DNA of 9,842 nt from Bacteroidota bacterium (GTDB lineage Bacteria > Bacteroidota > Bacteroidia > Flavobacteriales > Flavobacteriaceae), in the NCBI GenBank assembly GCA_022560715.1, contig JADFSQ010000035.1, forward strand, positions 1 through 9,842, written 5' to 3'. A program made the position numbers and the translations under genes. The notes under the pieces are model-generated. The model saw nothing but the letters and a program-made list of their open reading frames with translations. It made no database searches and was not told the DNA's origin. Shown one piece after another: positions 1-7,502 of the stretch (position 1 is its first letter; every line of letters starts with the position of its first letter).

Positions 1-197
1 ATACTATATATTTGCCAACTACCATCTCGATTAGACTCAAAAATGATGAGGTTGCCTTCTTTATTATAGCTCGCATATCTGTTATCGGAAGCATTATGTG
101 TTAACTGCTCTTCTTTATATCCTTTTTCTTGAGCAATAGTATTAAATGTTGTAAGAAATAAAAAGGTGAAAAGATTTATAAGCTTGAAGGGATTCAT
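1..197 (-). CDS. Secreted PD40/TolB-like propeller protein, N-terminal part (runs off the window)
   Basis: The minus-strand reading starts at ATG 197-195 and stays open to base 1, giving 65 codons. The first ~22 residues are a signal peptide (MNPFKLINLFTFLFLTTFNT, then IAQ), so the product is exported. After it comes YASYNKEGNLIIFESNRDGS, followed by WQIYS. This is the usual PD40 (WD40-like beta-propeller) blade pattern of TolB, tricorn and related periplasmic proteins: a strand ending in 'I.FESNRDG' then 'W.IY'. The rest is outside the window, so the full domain set (propeller alone, propeller plus peptidase, or OmpA-type) is unknown. It lies on the same strand as the large tricorn-type protease but is separated from it by ~220 bp holding a repeat and a decayed ORF, so it is probably a separate transcript. 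Confidence 0.72.
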   Translation of the reverse strand, partial: MNPFKLINLFTFLFLTTFNTIAQEKGYKEEQLTHNASDNRYASYNKEGNLIIFESNRDGSWQIYS

Positions 198-249
198 TGT
201 CTAACTTTTAGTGTATATAGTTAAGATTTTATAATAGTTTTATTGTTTT

Positions 250-331
250 GTCATTTTGAGTGAATGCGAGAAATCTCATAATATTTGATGCAATTTCTCA
301 ATCGATGTTACACATCTCATATCGAAATAAC
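250..331. repeat. Degenerate REP-like inverted repeat
   Basis: The left end reads GTCATTTTGAGTGAATGCGA followed by GAAATCTCA. The right end, read on the minus strand, begins GTTATTTCGA and contains GATTGAGAAAT. Both arms resemble the 'GTCATTTCGAGcgnagtcGAGAAATCTC' intergenic palindrome that I recall as frequent in Flavobacteriia genomes. The arms here have diverged and the right arm carries extra bases, so this looks like an old, non-moving copy. It lies in the gap between two minus-strand genes. No gene is seen in 198-345 apart from this element. Confidence 0.45.
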
Positions 332-418
332 TAGGTTAAAATAATTTAATCCTCTTTTAAACTATAATTTTTGATTATATCTGAAATATCATCATAAGCT
401 TTTCAGGTTTTTTGGCGT

Positions 419-574
419 TCAAAATCTTGTCCAGATTTTAGAACTAGGTTTTTTATATTGAGATCTTTCAGTTATTTTAGTTTCTTCTTTTTTTGTGTCT
501 TCAATTTTCTTGTTGTTAGCATTATTACAGCACAATAAAAGTAAGAATGTAATTAGTAAAAAATATGGTTTCAT
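419..574 (-). CDS. Short lipoprotein-like protein, possibly a decayed gene
   Basis: This 51-codon ORF starts at ATG 574-572, five bases after the stop of the large protease, so it could be the last gene of that transcript. It begins MKPYFLLITFLLLLCCNNAN: a hydrophobic segment ending in a double cysteine, like a type II (lipoprotein) signal peptide. The lipobox is atypical, since small residues before the Cys are missing. A lysine/glutamate-rich tether (KKIEDTKKEETKITE) follows, then a basic end with SSKIWTRF and TGA. Beyond the stop, another frame reads ERQKT, stop, KAYDDISDIIKNYSLKED, stop (to 346). That could be the original C-terminus after a frameshift at the TTTT run near 421-424 plus a nonsense change. 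I do not recognise a family. It may be a real small lipoprotein or a pseudogene. Confidence 0.5.
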   Translation of the reverse strand: MKPYFLLITFLLLLCCNNANNKKIEDTKKEETKITERSQYKKPSSKIWTRF

Positions 575-579
575 AAAAA

Positions 580-3500
580 TTAGTTTTTTGTTTTTATTGG
601 ATATGCAGGTCGTTGTACCTTTTTTGGTGGATTTTCTTTAAGTTGTTTCATCACAATTTCAATGGCCTTTTCCAATTGTGGGTCGTGTCCTTTAATGACT
701 AATTCAGGCCACTGTTCAACCTCAATATCTGGTGCTACGCCTTCGTTTTCAACTCTAAAACCATTTTCGGTATAAAACGCAACATTAGGAGCTGTTACAG
801 AGCCACCATCAATAAATTCAGGATAACCCAATACACCAACGAGTCCTCCCCAAGTACGTTTGCCAACTATTGTACCTAAATTAAATTTTCTAAACAACCA
901 TGGTAAATAATCTCCTCCCGAACCCGCAGTTTCATCAGTAATCATCACTTTGGGACCTTGAATTGATGCGCTTGGAGATTTTAAATCTTTACCATAACGA
1001 AAATTCCAGTGAGCTTGTTCGGGACGTTTTAAGATATCTATATAATAATCGGCTAAAGAGCCACCACCATTATAACGCTCGTCAATAATAATGGCTTTTT
1101 TGGTGGCTTGTGGATAAAAGTATCGTTTAAAATATTGAAATCCTGCCGTACTTGTATTTGGCACATATACATAAGCTACTTGACCGTTAGTAGCATCGTT
1201 AACCTTCTTAATATTACCTTCTACCCAATCTCTATTTCGAATTGCCCATTCAGTAGCCAAAGGTGTTACTTTTATTGTTCTTGCATTAGAACCATCGTAG
1301 TTTTTGCTTACTGTAAGTTCAACTATTTTATTGGCAGTGTTTTCGAAAAAGCGATAAAAGTTATCCTTTCCAAAAATAGTTATACCATTTACCTTAATTA
1401 TATAATCACCTATTTGTACATCAACTCCAGGTTCGGTTAAAGGAGACCGTAAATCTGGTGTCCAGTTTAGTCCACCAAAAATTTTATCGATCTGATAACG
1501 ATTGTTTTTAACCACATAGTTAGCACCTAACAAACCACCTTCAATTCGTTCTGGATTGTTTAGTCTATCTCCCCGATTACCAAAACGATGATGACCTACA
1601 GACAGTTCGCTAAACATCCAACCCATTATTCTATACAAATCGCTTCTACAGGACACATAAGGTAAGAATGCTTTGTATTTTAGTTTCATAGCATCCCAAT
1701 CTACACCATGCATTCCTGGGTCGTAAAAATAGTCTCTATTTACACGCCATGCTTCGTCAAAAATATTTGCCCATTCTTCTTTAGGATTTATTTTTACACT
1801 TATAGCATCTAAACCTAACGGTGAGTCTTCCGATTTTTCTCCAAGATTAGAAATATACCAGGAATCTTTACTTAAATACAACATTTTTTTACCATTAGCT
1901 GTTATTTGGAAAGCATCTGCCATCATTTTGTTTTCACTTTCTCTTTTTTTGAAATCAAATTTATAAAGACTTGTTTCTTGTGAATGAAATGATGACGACA
2001 GGTAATATAATTCGCCTTCACTTGCTAAACTCAAACTACTGTAAACACCTGATTCAATCGGAAGACTAATAATGCGTTGTTGTAAACCTTTCCAATCAAT
2101 TATTAAATCGGCTTTTTTGCTGTCATCCTTTTTCTTTTTATCATCTTTTTCTTCATCATCATCATTTTTTTCTTCTTCAGGTTTTTCTTCATCATTTTCT
2201 TTAGCCATTGGCGATATCACATCCTGTTGAAGCGTTACCAAGTAAATAGATTGTGTGAGTTCTTTATCAATATTAGATTGGTCAAACCAGTTTACCAATG
2301 GACCAGCATCAGTTGATGCTAACATATATAAATATTTGCCACTAGGGTCAAAAACAGGCTCGGTAACATTTGATAATCCATCTGAAATGGAATAAGATTT
2401 ATTTTCGGAAATGGAATAGAGGTAAGCCTTTTCAAAGTTTGTCTCTGTAATAATGGTATAAGAAATCCAATTAGAATCGTGAGACCAATCACTAAATAAT
2501 TCTCTAAAAACACCAGGATAATACAATATATCAGAATCTATTTTTGTCGTTTTTTTTGAAGTGATATCTATAACATAAAGATTACGTCCATTATCTACAT
2601 AATTCACTTGTTTGCTGTCTGGCGACCAATGAATATTGGCATAAAAACCAGTGCCAGTTAAAGGTATTTTATTAACTTTTGAATCCTTTATGGATTTAAT
2701 GTGTAAAGCATATTCGCCTGAAGCGTCTGAGAAATAAGCTATAGATTTTCCGTCTGGTGACCATTTTGGAAATTTTTCGTGTGTTCCATTAGTATTTGTC
2801 AGATTTTTAGCATCTCCTTTTTTTGCGGGGATTGTTATTATTTCACCTCTAAAATCTACAACAACACGAGCTCCGGAAGGAGAAATAGATATGGATCTTA
2901 CATATTTACTTCCTGAAACGTAACGTGTACGCAGCTCTAATAAATCTGCAGATATAGTTATTGATAATTGTTTTGAAGTTTGAGTATTAATGTTATAAAC
3001 ATGTAAAAGACCAGCTTGTTCGTATATAATAGAATTACTGTGAGCTGCTATATTTAATACAGGAAAGTCATTATAGTTAGTGAGCTTTTTAATGTCTTTA
3101 CTATTTGTATTGTAACTGTAAATATTAAACTCACCATCTCTATCACTTTTAAAATATACATGGTCTCCCATCCATTGTGGTTGGGTGTCATTACTACCAC
3201 CAGATGGTTTTGCTATTTCTTCGACTTTATGCGTTTTAATATCATAAATCCAGATACGAGAAATTGTGCCACCACGATAATGTTTCCATTGGTTAAACCT
3301 GTCTGCAATGGGTGTGTAAGCTATATAATTATCAGTATCAGAAAAAGATGCCCAATTAGCATTTGGAATATCCAATTGAGTGGTGGTTCCACCGTTTATT
3401 GAAATGGTATAGAGCTGTTGATGTCTATTGGTATGTGTATTACGTTGCGATGCAAACAAAACATTTTTACCATCAGCAGAGAAATCACGTACCCAATCAT

Positions 3501-3813
3501 TATAAGGATGCCAAGTTAAACGTTTTGGAATGCCTCCATGTACCGAAACTGTATAAACATCGGTATTTCCATCGTATTGTGCATTAAAAGCTATTATAGA
3601 ACCATCTGGCGAAAATATTGGACTTGATTCGATACCTTCATCAATAGTTAATCGTATAGGATTTGAACCATCTTTATTGGCGACCCATAAATCTTCTGCA
3701 TAAATAAATGCAATACGATCTGTACTAATAGCAGGCTGAGAAAGTAATTTTGTGTTTTGTGCAAACGATGAGGTTGAGATTAATAGGATGGAAATGATAA
3801 TAATTTTTTTCAT
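580..3813 (-). CDS. Secreted tricorn-type protease (S41 family, propellers + PDZ)
   Basis: This 1077-aa exported serine protease probably degrades peptides in the periplasm or at the cell surface. The signal peptide is MKKIIIISILLISTSSFAQ. Residues ~25-290 and ~300-680 hold repeated PD40 blades ('SPDGSIIAF', 'WSPDGKSIAYFSD', 'WSPDSKQVNYVD'), the two beta-propellers that gate substrate in tricorn. A highly charged Glu/Asp/Lys linker lies inside the second propeller (about residues 545-575). The core domain follows at ~690, with a PDZ domain at about 760-850 and the S41 catalytic part after that. Visible catalytic candidates are His741 (in SVGHHRF), Ser965 (in ETAGSGGD) and Glu1024 (in ENEGVAPDI), which correspond well to tricorn His746, Ser965 and Glu1023. 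The residue before the His is Gly740, where Thermoplasma tricorn has Ser745. Length and domain order are normal for bacterial tricorn homologues. The start is set by the signal peptide; no Shine-Dalgarno is evident, as is usual in Bacteroidota. Confidence 0.93.
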   Translation of the reverse strand: MKKIIIISILLISTSSFAQNTKLLSQPAISTDRIAFIYAEDLWVANKDGSNPIRLTIDEGIESSPIFSPDGSIIAFNAQYDGNTDVYTVSVHGGIPKRLTWHPYNDWVRDFSADGKNVLFASQRNTHTNRHQQLYTISINGGTTTQLDIPNANWASFSDTDNYIAYTPIADRFNQWKHYRGGTISRIWIYDIKTHKVEEIAKPSGGSNDTQPQWMGDHVYFKSDRDGEFNIYSYNTNSKDIKKLTNYNDFPVLNIAAHSNSIIYEQAGLLHVYNINTQTSKQLSITISADLLELRTRYVSGSKYVRSISISPSGARVVVDFRGEIITIPAKKGDAKNLTNTNGTHEKFPKWSPDGKSIAYFSDASGEYALHIKSIKDSKVNKIPLTGTGFYANIHWSPDSKQVNYVDNGRNLYVIDITSKKTTKIDSDILYYPGVFRELFSDWSHDSNWISYTIITETNFEKAYLYSISENKSYSISDGLSNVTEPVFDPSGKYLYMLASTDAGPLVNWFDQSNIDKELTQSIYLVTLQQDVISPMAKENDEEKPEEEKNDDDEEKDDKKKKDDSKKADLIIDWKGLQQRIISLPIESGVYSSLSLASEGELYYLSSSFHSQETSLYKFDFKKRESENKMMADAFQITANGKKMLYLSKDSWYISNLGEKSEDSPLGLDAISVKINPKEEWANIFDEAWRVNRDYFYDPGMHGVDWDAMKLKYKAFLPYVSCRSDLYRIMGWMFSELSVGHHRFGNRGDRLNNPERIEGGLLGANYVVKNNRYQIDKIFGGLNWTPDLRSPLTEPGVDVQIGDYIIKVNGITIFGKDNFYRFFENTANKIVELTVSKNYDGSNARTIKVTPLATEWAIRNRDWVEGNIKKVNDATNGQVAYVYVPNTSTAGFQYFKRYFYPQATKKAIIIDERYNGGGSLADYYIDILKRPEQAHWNFRYGKDLKSPSASIQGPKVMITDETAGSGGDYLPWLFRKFNLGTIVGKRTWGGLVGVLGYPEFIDGGSVTAPNVAFYTENGFRVENEGVAPDIEVEQWPELVIKGHDPQLEKAIEIVMKQLKENPPKKVQRPAYPIKTKN

Positions 3814-3879
3814 AATAGCTAAGTTTAATAGATTGTTAAAAGTTGTTCTTCAAGATATAAAAAACCATAAAATAATGTC

Positions 3880-4023
3880 TTATTTTTTTAGCTGATGTTT
3901 TTTCAAGTAGCTTAAGTTTCTCCATATCCATTCCAAAGGACCAAAGTGGTAATATTGTATATAATTGCTTGTTCTTCCTAGAAATAGAAATCGTTTACTA
4001 ATACTATACGTTATATGAAGCAT
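3880..4023 (-). pseudogene. C-terminal relic of a DUF418 (YeiB-like) membrane protein
   Basis: A 47-codon minus-strand reading between the protease start and the lysA terminators ends in YHFGPLEWIWRNLSY, then LKKHQLKK and a stop. The phrase 'fGPLEWlWR.LtY' is the characteristic extreme C-terminus of DUF418 membrane proteins, which are normally several hundred residues long. Just upstream, SNYIQYY resembles the usual 'SN.WL.yf' that precedes it. The reading goes no further than a TAA at about 4035, and none of the multi-helix body is present. I infer a remnant left by deletion of the rest of the gene. An independent 47-aa gene is less likely, because the conserved motif sits exactly where a full-length protein would end. 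Confidence 0.55.
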
Positions 4024-4098
4024 AAATGCTTTTTATAAAATTTTTTTAAAACGAGTGTGGGGAAGTTGTGAGTAAATATATAAAATTTTTTGATTAAT

Positions 4099-4145
4099 AA
4101 AAAACGCATGCTAAAGCTAGATTCAATTAGCAAACGTGTTTTTTT
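4099..4145. terminator. Imperfect hairpin flanked by A6 and T7 runs
   Basis: TGCTAA (4109-4114) pairs with TTAGCA (4127-4132) around a 12-nt loop. After a small internal bulge, AAAAAACGC (4099-4107) pairs with GTGTTTTTT (4136-4144), including one G-T pair. Either strand gives a stem followed by a T-run, as in bidirectional rho-independent terminators. It lies beyond the stronger lysA terminator on the minus strand and may serve as a back-up, or may have belonged to the lost DUF418 gene region. Confidence 0.4.
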
Positions 4146-4165
4146 GTTTGATAATGATATGGATT

Positions 4166-4196
4166 AAAAAAGCGTTAACTTTTTGGGTTAACGCTT
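4166..4196 (-). terminator. Rho-independent terminator of lysA
   Basis: A perfect 10-bp stem, AAGCGTTAAC (4170-4179) with GTTAACGCTT (4187-4196), encloses a 7-nt loop. Read on the minus strand the stem is followed by a run of T residues. It begins about 10 bases after the lysA stop codon, so it should end the lysA transcript. Confidence 0.85.
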
Positions 4197-4205
4197 AAGG
4201 GGAAT

Positions 4206-5411
4206 TTATAGAGTAATTTCTATTTGATTTTTTATTAAATCATCAAAAACTTCTCGCTTTTGTATTAAATGAGCTTGGTCATTATACCATAGTACTTCCG
4301 CTGGACGATAACGCGAATTGTAATTACTTGCCATTGTAAAACAATAAGCTCCGGCATTTTTAAAGGCTAAAATATCGCCTTCATTTATTTCTGTAATACG
4401 CCTGTTATTTGCAAAGGTATCTGTTTCACAAATATAGCCAACTACCGTATAAAAGCGTTCTTTGCCTTTGGGATTGGAGATGTTTTTAATTTCGTGCTGT
4501 GAACCATAAAGCATAGGTCTGATTAAGTGATTAAACCCAGAATCTACTTGAGCAAAAACGGTTGAAGTTGTTTGTTTTATTACATTTACTTTAGTTAAAA
4601 AATAACCTGCTTCACTTACCAGAAATTTTCCAGGCTCAAAAGCTAAAGTAATTTCTTTCCCATAATTTTTGCAAAATATTTTAAAACGAGCTGTTAGTTT
4701 TTTGCCAAATTCTTCAATATCAGTTTCGATATCACCTTCTTTGTAAGGAACTTTAAAACCAGAACCAAAATCTATAAATTCAAGATTTTTAAAGTTTTTT
4801 GCAGTTTCAAACAAAATTTCGCTGGCATATAAAAACACGTCAATATCTAAAATGTCGCTTCCAGTATGCATGTGTATGCCGTTAATTTGCATTCCTGTAT
4901 TTTCTACAATGCGTATGATATGTGGAATTTGATGAATTGATATTCCGAATTTAGAATCGATATGTCCAACCGAAATATTAGTGTTTCCACCAGCCATAAC
5001 ATGTGGGTTTATACGAATACAAACAGGAATTTTTGGATGCTTTGTTCCAAATTGTTCTAAAATCGACAAGTTATCTATATTAATTTGAACACCAAGTTTT
5101 GCAACGGTTTCAATTTCTTCAATAGAAACTCCATTTGGTGTATAAATAATATGTTGAGGATTAAAACCTGCAACCAAGCCTAATTTTACTTCCTGAATAG
5201 AAACTGTATCTAAACATGCTCCTAATTTTTTCATCAATTTTAAGACTGAAATATTCGATAATGCTTTTACAGCATAATTAATTTTTAATTGCTTAACCTT
5301 ATTAAATGCAGAAGTTAAACGTTTATATTGCGTTTCAATTTTAGCAGCTTCGTACACATAAACCGGACTTCCAAATTCTTTTACGATATTAAGTAAAGTT
5401 TCATTTTTCAT
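4206..5411 (-). CDS. lysA: Diaminopimelate decarboxylase
   Basis: LysA converts meso-diaminopimelate to L-lysine and CO2, the last step of lysine synthesis, in the cytoplasm. The 401-aa product has a full fold-type III PLP decarboxylase pattern. The PLP lysine is K49 in NYAVKALSN; HIDSKFGIS and IHMHTGSDI follow; the phosphate/substrate loop EPGKFLVSEAGY starts at E259. The partner-subunit active-site cysteine is C328 in YICETDTFA, and Y356 lies in NAGAYCFTMASNYNSR. The EPG motif carries Lys where many LysA proteins have Arg. The related ornithine/arginine decarboxylases are less likely, given the CETDxFA signature and the NAGAY region. Start ATG 5411-5409 gives a standard N-terminus. It is transcribed alone, ending at the hairpin 4170-4196, and is divergent from sucC with 196 bp between the starts. 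Confidence 0.94.
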   Translation of the reverse strand: MKNETLLNIVKEFGSPVYVYEAAKIETQYKRLTSAFNKVKQLKINYAVKALSNISVLKLMKKLGACLDTVSIQEVKLGLVAGFNPQHIIYTPNGVSIEEIETVAKLGVQINIDNLSILEQFGTKHPKIPVCIRINPHVMAGGNTNISVGHIDSKFGISIHQIPHIIRIVENTGMQINGIHMHTGSDILDIDVFLYASEILFETAKNFKNLEFIDFGSGFKVPYKEGDIETDIEEFGKKLTARFKIFCKNYGKEITLAFEPGKFLVSEAGYFLTKVNVIKQTTSTVFAQVDSGFNHLIRPMLYGSQHEIKNISNPKGKERFYTVVGYICETDTFANNRRITEINEGDILAFKNAGAYCFTMASNYNSRYRPAEVLWYNDQAHLIQKREVFDDLIKNQIEITL

Positions 5412-5538
5412 GCTTAAAAAAATTAATTGTTTTGCGTAATTGGTTTTATTTTCTGTTTGAATAAATTTTTTGTAAAACTATGAAGTTTTTATAAAGTAAA
5501 ATGAAATAACGCTTATAATTTTAATGAATTCTGAAAAA

Positions 5539-5554
5539 TTTTAAGGGCTTAAAA
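5539..5554. promoter_or_regulatory. 16-bp palindrome in the lysA-sucC divergent region
   Basis: TTTTAAG (5539-5545), GG, CTTAAAA (5548-5554) is a perfect inverted repeat with 7-bp arms. It lies just upstream of the -33 element of the sucC promoter, where a regulator could bind. In such AT-rich DNA it could also arise by chance, and no regulator is identifiable. Confidence 0.25.
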
Positions 5555-5558
5555 AATA

Positions 5559-5589
5559 TTGGTTTAATGTTTAAGGATGTTTACATTTG
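5559..5589 (+). promoter_or_regulatory. Bacteroidota-type promoter of sucC
   Basis: TTG at 5559-5561 and TACATTTG at 5582-5589 match the known Bacteroidota sigma-ABfr consensus (TTG at -33, TAnnTTTG at -7) with a 20-bp spacer. The -7 box is an exact match. Transcription should begin near 5595, leaving a leader of only about a dozen bases before ATG 5608. Confidence 0.72.
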
Positions 5590-5607
5590 TGTCATTAAAA
5601 TTTAAGG

Positions 5608-6801
5608 ATGAATTTACACGAATATCAAGGAAAAGACATATTAAGTAATTTTGGTGTGCGTATTCAACGAGGCATCGTTGCACATAATGCACAAGAAGCT
5701 GTAGATGCTGCAAAGCAATTAACTGCAGAAACTGGAACAGGTTGGCATGTTATTAAAGCGCAAGTGCATGCTGGAGGAAGAGGTAAAGGTGGAGGTGTTA
5801 AACTTGCTAAAAGCCTACAAGAAGTGGAGGAGATTGCCGGAAAAATTATTGGTATGAATTTAATTACGCCACAAACTTCTGCCGAAGGCAAAAAGGTACA
5901 CCAAGTTTTGGTTACTGAAGATGTGTATTATCCTGGCGAAACTGAAACAGACGAATATTATATGTCTGTACTTTTAAATCGTGGAACAGGACGTAATATG
6001 ATTATGTATTCTACAGAAGGCGGAATGGATATTGAAACTGTAGCCGAAGAAACGCCACACTTGATATTTAAGGAAGAAATTGATCCTGCTACAGGATTAT
6101 TGCCTTTTCAAGCACGTCGAATTGCTTTTAATTTAGGTTTATCTGGATTGGCTTTTAAAGAAATGACAAAATTTGTGACAGCTTTATATACAGCTTATGT
6201 AAAATCTGATGCATCTTTATTCGAAATTAATCCGGTTTTAAAGACCAGCGATAATAAAATAATGGCTGTAGATGCAAAAGTTACCATAGACGATAATGCG
6301 CTTTTCAGACATAAGGATTATAACGACTTGCGTGATTTACGCGAAGAAAATCCAATTGAAGTTGAAGCTAAAGAATTAGGTTTAAACTATGTAGATTTAG
6401 ATGGCAATGTAGGCTGTATGGTTAATGGTGCTGGTTTAGCAATGTCAACAATGGATTTAATAAAACAATCTGGCGGAGAACCAGCAAATTTTCTTGATGT
6501 TGGCGGAACTGCTGATGCTGCGCGTGTAGAAGCTGCATTCAGAATTATATTAAAAGACCATAATGTAAAAGCAATACTTGTAAATATTTTTGGAGGTATA
6601 GTACGTTGTGATCGTGTAGCTGAAGGTATTGTAGGTGCTTTTAAAAATATGGGAGATGCCATAAACGTTCCTATTATTGTTCGCTTGCAAGGTACAAATG
6701 CAGATATAGCTAAAGAAATAATAGATAATTCAGGGTTTGATGTGCAAAGTGCTATAGAATTCCAAGAAGCAGCAGACAAAGTGCAAGCGGTTTTAAATTA
6801 A
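5608..6801 (+). CDS. sucC: Succinate-CoA ligase (ADP-forming), beta subunit
   Basis: SucC pairs with SucD to interconvert succinyl-CoA and succinate with nucleotide triphosphate formation in the TCA cycle. The 397-aa length is typical. The N-terminal ATP-grasp part begins MNLHEYQGKDILSNFGV and has the Gly-rich nucleotide loop KAQVHAGGRGKGGGVKLAK (residues 50-68). The metal-binding region includes FEINPVL and AVDAKVTIDDNA. The C-terminal CoA-ligase domain has NGAGLAM (273-279), NFLDVGGTA (294-302) and NIFGGIVRCD (326-335). ATG 5608 is preceded by TTTAAGG and gives the canonical N-terminus. No sucD lies downstream: the gene ends at its own terminator, so the alpha subunit must be encoded elsewhere, an arrangement I recall as common in Flavobacteriia. 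Confidence 0.96.
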   Translation: MNLHEYQGKDILSNFGVRIQRGIVAHNAQEAVDAAKQLTAETGTGWHVIKAQVHAGGRGKGGGVKLAKSLQEVEEIAGKIIGMNLITPQTSAEGKKVHQVLVTEDVYYPGETETDEYYMSVLLNRGTGRNMIMYSTEGGMDIETVAEETPHLIFKEEIDPATGLLPFQARRIAFNLGLSGLAFKEMTKFVTALYTAYVKSDASLFEINPVLKTSDNKIMAVDAKVTIDDNALFRHKDYNDLRDLREENPIEVEAKELGLNYVDLDGNVGCMVNGAGLAMSTMDLIKQSGGEPANFLDVGGTADAARVEAAFRIILKDHNVKAILVNIFGGIVRCDRVAEGIVGAFKNMGDAINVPIIVRLQGTNADIAKEIIDNSGFDVQSAIEFQEAADKVQAVLN

Positions 6802-6826
6802 ACAAAAAATTAAATATAATATAGTT

Positions 6827-6857
6827 AAAGAGCAATGATTTTCATTGCTCTTTTTTT
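6827..6857 (+). terminator. Rho-independent terminator of sucC
   Basis: AAAGAGCAATGA (6827-6838) and TCATTGCTCTTT (6842-6853) form a perfect 12-bp stem around a 3-nt loop, followed by further T residues to 6857. It lies 25 bases after the sucC stop. Confidence 0.9.
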
Positions 6858-6876
6858 ATTTAAATCTTCTCGTAAT

Positions 6877-6919
6877 GTTAATTAACTACTAATTAAAGTT
6901 AAACAATAGTTAATTAGTA
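6877..6919. repeat. Cluster of TTAATTA palindromes upstream of the small secreted protein
   Basis: GTTAATTAAC (6877-6886) is a perfect 10-bp palindrome. It is followed by an inverted repeat, TACTAATTAA (6887-6896) and TTAATTAGTA (6910-6919), 13 bp apart. Three related TAATTA cores therefore occur in 43 bp, about 70-110 bp before the next start codon. The position suits an operator or UP-like region, but the low complexity makes chance possible. Confidence 0.3.
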
Positions 6920-6987
6920 AGCCTTTGTGTAACATTTGTTACATATATACAGTCTATAAGATATCAATCATTTTAAAACAAACAATT

Positions 6988-7332
6988 ATGAGAACAATCA
7001 AAACCTTGCTATTAATAGTAGCATTAACGTTCAGCAGTGTACTTGTAGCAAGTACTGATGTTGAAGACAAAAGAGCTAAATCAGTTGTAATAACTGAAGA
7101 AATTGGAAAATTATTAAAAAACCCAAGTTTTTTATTGGAGAAGGATGTTAAAGCGAGTGTAACCTTAACAATTAACAAAAACAACGAAATTGTTGTCTTG
7201 TCTGTGGATACTGATGAGGATTATTTAGTGAACTTTATTAAAAGTAGATTAAATTATAAAGAGTTACCTGCACCTTTTGATTCTAACGGAAAAACATTTA
7301 TCGTACCTGTAAGAATAATACCTGAAGGATAG
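6988..7332 (+). CDS. Small exported protein with TonB-C-like fold
   Basis: The product is 114 aa. The first ~22 residues (MRTIKTLLLIVALTFSSVLV, then AS) are a Sec signal peptide, so it acts in the periplasm. The mature part has one alpha stretch (VVITEEIGKLLKNP). It continues with alternating strands, VKASVTLTINKNNEIVVLSV, then DTDEDYLVNFIKSRLNY and GKTFIVPVRII. This 'v.ltin..neivvlsv...d..lv.fik..Ln' layout resembles the TonB C-terminal/energy-transducer fold, but it lacks the transmembrane anchor and Pro-rich arm, so it is not a working TonB. I recall similar small proteins as common and uncharacterised in Flavobacteriia. I chose ATG 6988 over in-frame ATG 6925 because it places the signal peptide at the N-terminus. 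AACATTTG at 6931-6938 is a one-mismatch -7 box, but no good TTG is spaced upstream of it. Confidence 0.78.
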   Translation: MRTIKTLLLIVALTFSSVLVASTDVEDKRAKSVVITEEIGKLLKNPSFLLEKDVKASVTLTINKNNEIVVLSVDTDEDYLVNFIKSRLNYKELPAPFDSNGKTFIVPVRIIPEG

Positions 7333-7360
7333 AAATCTTCAATTTTTTTGAATTAGTCTT

Positions 7361-7390
7361 AAAACTCCTAAATTAATTTGGGAGTTTTTT
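7361..7390 (+). terminator. Rho-independent terminator
   Basis: AAAACTCCTAAATT (7361-7374) and AATTTGGGAGTTTT (7375-7388) form a near-perfect inverted repeat with one T-G pair, ending in six T residues. It lies 28 bases after the stop of the small exported protein. Confidence 0.85.
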
Positions 7391-7502
7391 ATTTTATTCT
7401 TGAAATAACCATTGATGCGTTTCAGAAAAATATTAAACTCAAAATTTTTCATATAAAAACTTAATTAATTCTGTGAAACATACATAATATCGATGTAATG
7501 CA

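Noticed and set aside
1108..3587. Plus-strand open frames of 70-110 codons across the protease gene.
   Set aside because: They lie antisense to a gene with clear domains and catalytic residues, have Ile/Tyr/Cys-rich composition and no homology features.
5577..5648. A 23-codon ORF starting at ATG 5577 and overlapping the sucC start, as a possible leader peptide.
   Set aside because: The exact TAnnTTTG promoter box lies at 5582-5589, so the transcript should begin after this ATG.
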